From: Dehalococcoidia bacterium
GTDB lineage: Bacteria > Chloroflexota > Dehalococcoidia > Tepidiformales > Tepidiformaceae
Reading direction: 5' to 3'
Length of the DNA stretch: 8,838 nt
Assembly (NCBI GenBank): GCA_007126855.1
Contig: SLAK01000106.1
Location: 1-8,838, forward strand
Both the position numbers and the translations under genes were made by a program. Within the stretch, counting starts at the first letter, position 1. Every line of letters begins with the position of its first letter. The notes under the pieces were generated by a model. It made no database searches. It was given only the letters and a program-made list of their open reading frames with translations, and was not told the DNA's origin. Shown here in pieces: positions 1 through 6,020 of the stretch.

Positions 1-36
1 ACCTGCGGACCTTTTGCCCTACAGGGTTCCAGAACG

Positions 37-1515
37 TTGACCGATTCCCCATTGACCGACCTGAACGAGGCTGCGGCCGAAAACGAACAGCCCAAAGCCG
101 ACGACGCGCAACAGAAGCAAGAAGGGGCGCCACCGCGCCGCCGACGCTCGTTTCGCGAACGGCGTGAGCGGGAGGGCCGCGACCGGCCCGCGCAACGCGA
201 CGGCGAAGACGAGGACGGTGAGCGGGGCCGCAAGGATGAAGCCCCGGCGCTGAACATTGCGGAGCTGGAGGCGATGTCACGCGATGAGCTGCTGAAGCTC
301 GCGCGACAGTTCGAACTGGAAGGGGTTTCCGGGCTCCGGAAGTCGGACCTGATTTTCCGGCTGCTGCAATCGCAGGCGGAGGCGCGGGGCAACATTTTCT
401 CCGGCGGGTTCCTGGAAGTTAGCGATGACGGGAACTACGGGTTCCTGCGCAACGAGAGCATGTTGCCGGGCCCGCACGACATCTATGTGTCCCAGTCACA
501 ACTGCGGCGCTTTGGTCTCAGGCCGGGTGATTACGTAACGGGCCAGGTGCGGCATCCGCGGGACAATGAGAAGTACTACGGGCTGCTGAAGGTGGAAGCC
601 GTCAACGGGATGGACGTGGAGACGGCGAAGCGGCGCCCGTTCTTCGAAAACCTGACGGCCATTTTCCCGTATGAGCAGATGCAGCTTGAATCGGTACCGG
701 ACAACCTGACGCATCGCGTGATTGACCTTGTTGCGCCGATCGGCCGCGGGCAGCGCGGGCTGATCGTTTCGCCGCCTAAGGCGGGGAAGACGATGCTGCT
801 GCAGAACATCGCGAACGGGATCACCAACAACCATGCGGATGTGCATCTGATGGTGGTGCTGATCGGCGAGCGGCCGGAAGAAGTGACGGACATGCGCCGC
901 AATGTGCGCGGCGAGGTGGTGAGCAGCACCTTTGACGAGCCGGTGGAGGACCATGTGCGCGTGGCGGAGATGGCTTTCGAGCGCGCCAAGCGGCTGGTGG
1001 AGGCGGGCAAGGATGTGGTGGTGCTGATGGATTCGATCACGCGGCTGACGCGCGCCTATAACCTGGCGCTTCCGCCCAGCGGGCGCACGCTTTCCGGCGG
1101 TGTGGACCCGATTGCGCTCTATCCGCCCAAGCGGATTTTTGGCGGCGCGCGGAAGTGTGAGCACGCGGGGTCGCTAACGATCCTGGCGACGTGTCTGGTG
1201 GACACGGGCAGCCGGATGGATGAGGTGGTGTTCGAGGAGTTCAAGGGCACCGGCAACATGGAGTTGCGGCTGGACCGGAAGCTGGCAGAGCGTCGGATCT
1301 ACCCGGCCATCGACCTGCAGGCGAGCTCAACGCGGCGCGAGGAGCTGCTGCTGGAAGAGAAGACGCTGAAGGGTGTCTGGTTGTTGCGGCGCATGGCCGC
1401 GATGATCGCGCAGAGTTCGCCGAACCCGCTGGAGGCGACGGAGCGCTTGCTGGAGCGCATGTCGAGGACGGCTACGAACGAAGAATTCCTCGCGAGCTTG
1501 AAGTCGGACCTGTAG
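37..1515 (+). CDS. rho: Transcription termination factor Rho
   Basis: Rho is a hexameric RNA-dependent ATPase/helicase that releases RNA polymerase at Rho-dependent terminators. Domains in order: a charged, probably disordered N-terminal extension (1-70, with an Arg-rich stretch at 34-52); the Rho N-domain (about 72-115); a cold-shock-like primary RNA-binding domain (about 118-195); and the RecA-type ATPase core (about 205-492). Visible motifs are Walker A SPPKAGKT (245-252), GERPEEVT (277-284, catalytic-type Glu278), Walker B VVVLMDSITR (327-336, Asp332), the Q-loop around 348-356, the R-loop around EFKGTGNME (401-409) and an arginine-finger candidate Arg433. At 492 residues it is longer than the 419-residue E. 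coli protein, mostly because of the N-terminal extension. Gly277 stands where E. coli has Asp210. The TTG start at 37 follows a weak AGGG at 23-26, but the frame is open to the left edge, so an upstream start cannot be excluded. The identity is certain. Confidence 0.97.
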   Translation: MTDSPLTDLNEAAAENEQPKADDAQQKQEGAPPRRRRSFRERREREGRDRPAQRDGEDEDGERGRKDEAPALNIAELEAMSRDELLKLARQFELEGVSGLRKSDLIFRLLQSQAEARGNIFSGGFLEVSDDGNYGFLRNESMLPGPHDIYVSQSQLRRFGLRPGDYVTGQVRHPRDNEKYYGLLKVEAVNGMDVETAKRRPFFENLTAIFPYEQMQLESVPDNLTHRVIDLVAPIGRGQRGLIVSPPKAGKTMLLQNIANGITNNHADVHLMVVLIGERPEEVTDMRRNVRGEVVSSTFDEPVEDHVRVAEMAFERAKRLVEAGKDVVVLMDSITRLTRAYNLALPPSGRTLSGGVDPIALYPPKRIFGGARKCEHAGSLTILATCLVDTGSRMDEVVFEEFKGTGNMELRLDRKLAERRIYPAIDLQASSTRREELLLEEKTLKGVWLLRRMAAMIAQSSPNPLEATERLLERMSRTATNEEFLASLKSDL

Positions 1516-1719
1516 GCAGGGGATACCCCTACCAGGGTGCTGTTGCTGTTCGAGCTTCTTGCTGCTGCTCGACGGTAAGTTGGCACAAGCAGTGACTTCC
1601 AGGCTCAGTCGGCGTATCCGCGCAGCATGCACCATAAGATCTTCCGCATCGTTCAGGGTGCTCCAGCATCGACAATGTGTGTTGTCCGGATGGTGTGAAA
1701 GCCAGATTTGTAGCATGGT

Positions 1720-3039
1720 TTGCGTGTGGCAGGCGTGAAGAAGGTCTCCGACCACGTTGTGATCGGGGAGCCGGACACTGAGCTCCCGGCCCAGGCCATC
1801 ACTCCAGGGTTGGGCACGAGGGGCGCAAGAACACGGTCGCATACCCATGGCGTCCGGCATGGGCGTGTCGTGGTGCACGTGCTCATCGTGGCGCTGGCGG
1901 CGTGCGCAGTACTCCTGGCAACCAGATTTCCACAGCCAGGGTCGGCTATCGAACGGCCCACGCTCCCGAGTTTCGCGTATTCCGGGGTTGCAGGTTCGGT
2001 GCGGCTTGACGCATCGGATACCTACCTGCGGCCAGGGGCAAGCGCCCGAACGCTTCCATCTGTCGCGATGTTGACGCGCCAGTCGGATGTGGCGAGCGTC
2101 CGCGCGTCGGGCGGAGTGGCGCCGACGGCATCGTTCTCGTCGGGTGTTTCAACGGCGACGGCGCGAGCGGCGACGGATGGCACGGGGATGACGGGCCTGG
2201 CAGACATTGTCGACCCGATGCAGCCGTTCTTCGTGTATGTGACGCAGCCCGGTGACACGGTGAGTGCCATCGCTGCGAGCTTCGGAGTGGAAACCGGGAC
2301 GATTCTCGACAACAACCCGACACTGTCCGATGGCAATCTCATCACGACGGGGCTGGAGATCCTGGTGCCGCGGACGGATGGGATCCTGCACCGGGTGGCC
2401 TTTGGCGAGACGCTGGCCTCGATCGTGAATCAGTACGACAACATTACTGCGGACGCCGTGGTGGCGTTCCGTTCGAACAGCATCGTCGACCCCGAGAATC
2501 TTGAATCCGGGCGCTTTGTGCTGTTGCCGGGCGCGACCGAGAAGCCACCGGCGCCACCGCCATCGCCCCCGGCGCAGCAGCCTCCCGCCCAGGATGGCCA
2601 GGACACTTCCCCGCCACCCCGGGACGTTGGGCCGCCTCCACCTGCCGACGGGCGGTTCAGGAACCCGCTGGCTGCCTACCACGCAATCAGCGACCCGTTT
2701 GGCACGCCACGCGGCGGCGGGCGCATCCATACAGGCATCGACCTGGACCTTTACGGCTTCTGGAACTCGCCGATCTACTCGGCATGTGACGGGACGGTGA
2801 TCCGGACGGAGTGGCTAACCTACGGCTACGGCTACTACATCGTGGTCGATTGCGGCGGGGGCTACACGACGCTCTACGCGCACCTGAGCCAGATCGACGT
2901 TTCGGTTGGCCAGCGGGTATCGGCGGGCAGCCACATCGGCGTTTCGGGGCTGACGGGCTTTACGACCGGCGAGCACCTGCACTTCGAGATCCGATACAAC
3001 GGGGCACCGGTGAACCCGGCCAACTACATCAACTTCTGA
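1720..3039 (+). CDS. Membrane-anchored LysM-LysM-M23 peptidoglycan endopeptidase
   Basis: A 439-residue cell-wall hydrolase predicted to cut peptide cross-links of peptidoglycan outside the membrane. In order: a cytoplasmic N-tail of about 48 residues, one transmembrane helix (about 50-67), a low-complexity Ser/Thr/Ala stretch (to about 165), LysM 1 (about 172-217, TQPGDTVSAIAASFGV), a degenerate LysM 2 (about 222-270, with GETLASIV), a Pro-rich linker (272-309) and a peptidase M23 domain (about 325-432). The M23 site looks complete: zinc ligands His337 and Asp341 (HTGID) and His421, with catalytic His388 (YAHLS) and His419 (HLHFE). Cys356 and Cys378 in this domain could form a disulfide. An in-frame TAG at 1711 limits the start. 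The only choices are non-ATG codons (TTG 1720, GTG 1726, GTG 1735), none with a good ribosome site, so the first is used. LysM binds glycan chains, which suits a tethered septal or sidewall hydrolase. Whether it is an active enzyme or a regulator cannot be decided from sequence. Confidence 0.93.
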   Translation: MRVAGVKKVSDHVVIGEPDTELPAQAITPGLGTRGARTRSHTHGVRHGRVVVHVLIVALAACAVLLATRFPQPGSAIERPTLPSFAYSGVAGSVRLDASDTYLRPGASARTLPSVAMLTRQSDVASVRASGGVAPTASFSSGVSTATARAATDGTGMTGLADIVDPMQPFFVYVTQPGDTVSAIAASFGVETGTILDNNPTLSDGNLITTGLEILVPRTDGILHRVAFGETLASIVNQYDNITADAVVAFRSNSIVDPENLESGRFVLLPGATEKPPAPPPSPPAQQPPAQDGQDTSPPPRDVGPPPPADGRFRNPLAAYHAISDPFGTPRGGGRIHTGIDLDLYGFWNSPIYSACDGTVIRTEWLTYGYGYYIVVDCGGGYTTLYAHLSQIDVSVGQRVSAGSHIGVSGLTGFTTGEHLHFEIRYNGAPVNPANYINF

Positions 3040-3063
3040 GCGAAAGTTCTGGAGGCTACTGAG

Positions 3064-3101
3064 CACGCAGCTATGCGTGGCGCGCACGGCTTCCCGTTTT
3101 T
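3064..3101 (+). terminator. Possible weak terminator after the M23 gene
   Basis: A 6-bp perfect stem (CACGCA 3064-3069, loop GCTA, TGCGTG 3074-3079) lies 25 bases past the M23 stop. A second, overlapping pairing (CGTG 3076-3079 with CACG 3085-3088) is followed eight bases later by five Ts (3097-3101). The stem is short and the T-run is distant, so this is only a candidate. The 30-bp palindrome further on may do the work instead. Confidence 0.3.
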
Positions 3102-3182
3102 CACCGGCTAACTTCAGGTCAAATGCTGAGACCGGACGGTCCTTGATGTCTGTCCGCGGGGCGTTGTGCAGATCGCCGCGGG

Positions 3183-3212
3183 GTTGGCCCCCGATGGCCA
3201 TCGGGGGCCAAC
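3183..3212. repeat. Exact 30-bp palindrome between convergent genes
   Basis: GTTGGCCCCCGATGG is followed at once by its exact reverse complement, with no mismatch or spacer. As RNA from either strand it would fold into a very GC-rich hairpin of about 13 bp with a 4-base GGCC loop. It starts five bases past the stop of the minus-strand protease gene (stop 3218-3220) and 143 bases past the plus-strand M23 stop. A shared, two-way transcription end or an RNA 3'-end stabiliser is the natural reading. Neither side has a T-tract, so it is not a textbook intrinsic terminator. A REP-like repeat or a protein-binding site is possible. Confidence 0.75.
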
Positions 3213-3217
3213 GGCGG

Positions 3218-4399
3218 TTAGCGGAAGAAGGCGCCGCAGGACTCGGAAGCGTAGACCCAGTGGGGCCGGCCGGCATCGACCAGGTCCAGGGTCTGGAGCG
3301 AGGGGTAGAGGCCGCGGATCCAGTGGGCCCAGCCGTCCTGCTGGTCGTAGCTGTAGATTGCATCGACGCAGGAGAGGGTGTTCGCCAGCGCCGCCGGGTC
3401 GCCACCTGGGAGGACGGTGAGGTTCCATCCCGCATCGAGCTGGACGGCGATGCTTGCGTCTTCCTCGGTGGCGGGAAGGGGGTCGTGCGAATCGCCGGGC
3501 GGGTCGAGCGGTTCACTAGAGGTGACACCGTCCTCGGCGGGGTAGAGCGAGGAGATGCCTTCGATATCGTCCTCGCCGAGCTCGTGGCGGATGCCCTGGT
3601 AGGCGTGGAACATGATCGCGTCGAGCTCTTCGTCGGTGCAGGGTCCGAAGGCGGGGCAGGAGTGTTCGAGCCCGGCCATGTGGCCGAGTTCATGGAGCAG
3701 AATCGTCAGTACGTCGTAGGTGCCGTCGGTACCATCGCCGAGGCGGGCGCCCGGATGGGTATTGAGCGAGATATCGACCTCGTGCGTTTCGAAGCTCTTG
3801 GTGGTGATGCCGAGGACACAGCCGATTTCGCAGCCCAGGTCTTGCCAGGCAATGACGTTGAGCCCGTCGGGACCGCCGACGTTCATGGATGCGGGAGCCG
3901 ACGTTTCGCCGGCGTATTCGAAGGCGAAGCGCGCGGGGGGGACGTTGGTCCAGGTGTCCAGCGCCTGGATGACGTCGGCTTCAGTGAAGAAGTCCAGGGC
4001 GCCATTCGGGTTGTAGTGGACCGGGACAGGAAGCTCGTGGTCTTCCCAGGTCCAGCCCCAGGGCATCCACTGGGCACGCACCCTGTTGAGGCCGTCGTGA
4101 TCGTCTTGCTCTTCGCCGGCATGGTCCGCTTCGTCGTCGTGGCCGTGGGAAACTTCTTCGACGGTGGCGCCGGGGTAGAGGTCGTGCACGGTACGGAGGG
4201 CAGCCTGGAGCGCCTGGTGTTCGTCTTCGGCGCTTACGAGGAAGTGCGCGGCGAGCGCGGACCCATCGGGCTGGAGGACAGCGAATTCGAGTTCGCTGAT
4301 TTCGAGGCTCGCGAGGGAATCGCCGCCGGGGCGGAGGAAGGCGGCGCCCAGTGCAAGGGCGAACAGGAGGGTAGCCAGCAAGGGTACAATGCGTGTCAC
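3218..4399 (-). CDS. Exported matrixin-like zinc metalloprotease (copy A)
   Basis: A 393-residue predicted extracellular peptidase. The N-terminus is a signal peptide or anchor (hydrophobic 4-21). Next come a pro-segment-like region (about 30-115) and a His/Asp/Glu-rich insert (85-102: four His, nine acidic residues). The catalytic domain (about 125-288) has HELGHMAGLEH at 236-246, giving zinc ligands His236, His240 and His246 with Glu237 as general base; Met263 in DAIMFHAY is the Met-turn. This is the metzincin/matrixin (M10-like) signature. A short linker leads to a C-terminal domain (about 316-393) that aligns with the end of the neighbouring protease. Six cysteines (190, 194, 248, 254, 344, 388) outside the signal region suggest disulfides. 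The start is GTG at 4399, the only codon giving a clean signal peptide; its ribosome site is weak. The terminator at 4495-4522 suggests it has its own promoter. Substrate unknown. Confidence 0.9.
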   Translation of the reverse strand: MTRIVPLLATLLFALALGAAFLRPGGDSLASLEISELEFAVLQPDGSALAAHFLVSAEDEHQALQAALRTVHDLYPGATVEEVSHGHDDEADHAGEEQDDHDGLNRVRAQWMPWGWTWEDHELPVPVHYNPNGALDFFTEADVIQALDTWTNVPPARFAFEYAGETSAPASMNVGGPDGLNVIAWQDLGCEIGCVLGITTKSFETHEVDISLNTHPGARLGDGTDGTYDVLTILLHELGHMAGLEHSCPAFGPCTDEELDAIMFHAYQGIRHELGEDDIEGISSLYPAEDGVTSSEPLDPPGDSHDPLPATEEDASIAVQLDAGWNLTVLPGGDPAALANTLSCVDAIYSYDQQDGWAHWIRGLYPSLQTLDLVDAGRPHWVYASESCGAFFR

Positions 4400-4447
4400 A
4401 TCCGCAGCATACCCCGGGCTAACCCTGATTTGTCGCTGTTTTTACGC

Positions 4448-4477
4448 GGTGGCCACCTGGATCTAACAGAATTCTGT
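4448..4477 (-). promoter_or_regulatory. Two short palindromes upstream of protease A (possible operator)
   Basis: GGTGGCCACC (4448-4457) and ACAGAATTCTGT (4466-4477) are both perfect, with centres 19 bases apart. They lie 49-78 bases upstream of the GTG start of protease A and just below the terminator of the preceding gene, where a promoter would be expected. I could not find a convincing -35/-10 pair. Short palindromes arise by chance, so this is tentative. Confidence 0.2.
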
Positions 4478-4494
4478 CTGGTTGCGGCATGAGA

Positions 4495-4522
4495 AAAGCC
4501 CCGGCGGCGTTGCCGGGGCTTT
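4495..4522 (-). terminator. Intrinsic terminator after protease B
   Basis: A perfect 11-bp inverted repeat: AAAGCCCCGGC (4495-4505), loop GGCGTT (4506-4511), GCCGGGGCTTT (4512-4522). Read on the minus strand, the stem ends in CTTTTCTC, giving a short U-tract. It sits 31 bases past the stop of the minus-strand protease gene ending at 4554. This is the clearest Rho-independent terminator in the window, and it separates the transcripts of the two protease genes. Confidence 0.85.
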
Positions 4523-4553
4523 CTGGCTATTGCGAAGGGTGCGACGGGAAGGG

Positions 4554-5843
4554 TCAGTGGCCGGCGCCGACCTGCACCTGTGCGTGACCGGTGGCGATGA
4601 TCCAGTAGGCATGGCCCTTGCGGAGCAGTTGCAGGGTATTGACGTAGGAGGGGACGCCGGGGCCATAGCGTTGCCACTGGCCGTTGGCGCTGTCCCAGCC
4701 ATACACGATGGTGATGATGTTGCCGTGCTCACCAAGCGCCTCTTCCGGGGCGATGTCGTCCTCGGGCCATCCGACGAGGTTGGCGCCGGGATTGAGCGCA
4801 AGCGATGGCGGGAGCCCCTCCGGGGTGGGGGTTGGCGTCGCAGCAGGCGCCGGTGTCGGTGTCGCGGTCGGTTGCGGCGCCTGGGTAGGGGCTGGTGTGG
4901 GCGTGGCCGTTGGCAATGGCGTCGGCGTAGCGGTGGGCGCTGGGGCCGGCGTAGCGGTGGGTGTTGGCACTGGAGTATTGGTTGGAGTGGGTGTAGCGGT
5001 CGCTCCCGAAGCGCCGTAGATGGCGATGATACCGTCGATGTCGTCGGGGTGGAGGTTTCGCTTGTTGGTGCCAAAGGTGTAGGCGTAGTACATCACGGCA
5101 TCGGAGTAGGCCGAGTGGCCGAGACCGAGGGCGTGACCGAATTCGTGGGCTGCGACGCTCTGGAGGTCGACCTGGATCGACGAGCCAGTGGTCCAGTTCC
5201 ATGTGGGATCGAATTCCATGTCGAATTCGACCGCGGCGCCGCTGCTCATGTACCAGGTGCAGGTCACTGCGAGCACGTTGCCGGACTGTTCGTTCCAGCC
5301 GACGGTGTTCTGGCCGTCCATGCTGCCGCTGCAGGCGTCTGTGCCAGCAGACGTTGTGCTGCCGCCGGTGAAGGAGAAATCGGCGCCTGCGTTGTTCCAG
5401 GCCTGTGCGCCGGCGGACATTGCCTGTGTGTCGCCGGAGAGTCCCGGTGGTTTTCCGGACGGGTTGTAGGCCCAGGAGGCTGTGCCGTCCTCCCAGTAAT
5501 AGCCGGCGAGGACGTACTGGCCGTGGATGTCGGAATTCTGCAGTTCGACCGCGCCGGGGAAGCGCTCGAGCATGCTTTCGCGCGCTTCCTGCACGGTTTC
5601 GCCGAAGTCGGATGTCTGGTCGTCGTAGACGAACATGCCGACTTCGACGTCCCACCACTGCCCTTCATAGGGGACGACCAGGTGCATGGTCATATGGCGG
5701 GCACGGGGGTCGGCCGAGGCATCGGCGCCGGGCGAAAGTGAGAAGAAGAGCCAGGCCGCCATTCCCCAGGCAAGCAGCACGAGCGGCGCCAGCAAGAGGG
5801 ACGGGTGCAAGCGGGAAGGCCGGGCCTGGTCAACCATCGGCAT
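4554..5843 (-). CDS. Exported matrixin-like zinc metalloprotease with Thr-Pro linker (copy B)
   Basis: A 429-residue predicted surface or secreted peptidase. In order: a short basic N-tail and hydrophobic anchor or signal (about 16-35); a pro-segment-like region with WED (117-119) and YNPSG (126-130); a catalytic domain (about 135-280) with HEFGHALGLGH at 233-243 (zinc ligands His233, His237, His243; Glu234 as base) and Met-turn Met251 in DAVMYYAY; a 62-residue Thr/Pro/Ala linker (282-343); and a C-terminal domain (about 347-427) beginning LNPGANLVGWP. Cys171 and Cys195 may pair. This is the M10 matrixin pattern. Of several in-frame ATGs (5882, 5849, 5843, 5837), the one at 5843 is chosen because GGAGG lies six bases upstream; starting at 5882 would add 13 residues. 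The linker suggests a protruding, perhaps glycosylated, spacer. The gene diverges from ald and ends at an intrinsic terminator. Substrate unknown. Confidence 0.92.
   Translation of the reverse strand: MPMVDQARPSRLHPSLLLAPLVLLAWGMAAWLFFSLSPGADASADPRARHMTMHLVVPYEGQWWDVEVGMFVYDDQTSDFGETVQEARESMLERFPGAVELQNSDIHGQYVLAGYYWEDGTASWAYNPSGKPPGLSGDTQAMSAGAQAWNNAGADFSFTGGSTTSAGTDACSGSMDGQNTVGWNEQSGNVLAVTCTWYMSSGAAVEFDMEFDPTWNWTTGSSIQVDLQSVAAHEFGHALGLGHSAYSDAVMYYAYTFGTNKRNLHPDDIDGIIAIYGASGATATPTPTNTPVPTPTATPAPAPTATPTPLPTATPTPAPTQAPQPTATPTPAPAATPTPTPEGLPPSLALNPGANLVGWPEDDIAPEEALGEHGNIITIVYGWDSANGQWQRYGPGVPSYVNTLQLLRKGHAYWIIATGHAQVQVGAGH
4815..5000 (-). repeat. Thr-Pro repeat linker coding region in protease B
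   Basis: Irregular tandem ACN-CCN codon repeats encode about 62 Thr, Pro and Ala residues (with a few Val, Asn, Gln and Leu) between the catalytic and C-terminal domains. Codon choice varies, so selection for protein composition is more likely than recent slippage, although the tract could still vary in length between strains. Confidence 0.8.
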
Positions 5844-5849
5844 CTCCAT

Positions 5850-5854
5850 CCTCC
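5850..5854 (-). promoter_or_regulatory. Ribosome binding site deciding the start of protease B
   Basis: The minus strand reads GGAGG here, six bases before the ATG at 5843. The ATG at 5849 directly abuts the site, and the one at 5882 lies upstream of it, so neither is well served. This favours the 5843 start. Confidence 0.7.
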
Positions 5855-6020
5855 GTCCGGGCGACTCCAGGCCATGCGGCATTCACGCGGCCGAACGACG
5901 TCCCTTGCACTAAAGGTCGGCATGTTCGTAGCGCGAATGCAGGTTGATCGGGAGCGAGCAGGGGCGATTTCCGGTTTAATGGTGGTTGAGCCCCGACACG
6001 GCAAAGGATCCTGGTGCTAT

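Noticed and set aside
496..1164. Minus-strand open frame inside rho
   Set aside because: His/Arg-rich with no recognisable domain; a shadow of the Rho coding frame.
1518..1572. Hairpins after rho (AGGGG-ATA-CCCCT at 1518-1530 and TCGAGC/GCTCGA at 1550-1572)
   Set aside because: Stems of 5-6 bp without a T-tract are too weak to call a terminator. The 204-base spacer to 1719 shows no convincing promoter or RNA gene either.
3075..3113. Twelve-codon frame (MRGAHGFPFFTG) in the convergent spacer
   Set aside because: No ribosome site at suitable spacing, very short, and overlaps the hairpin at 3064-3079; likely chance.
3077..4492. Long plus-strand open frame opposite protease A
   Set aside because: Composition is Gly/Val/Glu-rich without any domain. 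The opposite strand has a signal peptide, zinc motif and Met-turn, so this is an antisense shadow typical of GC-rich DNA.
4815..5000. Possible satellite or CRISPR-like repeat
   Set aside because: The repeats are irregular, in phase with codons and encode a Thr-Pro linker. There are no spacers or fixed-length units.
4482..5741. Long plus-strand open frame opposite protease B
   Set aside because: Low-complexity Gly/Arg runs are the complement of the Thr-Pro linker. The opposite strand holds a clear metalloprotease.
5805..6020. N-terminal extension of alanine dehydrogenase
   Set aside because: The extension overlaps the start of the divergent protease gene and has no Ald similarity. Family proteins begin at the MRVG-type segment encoded from 6021.
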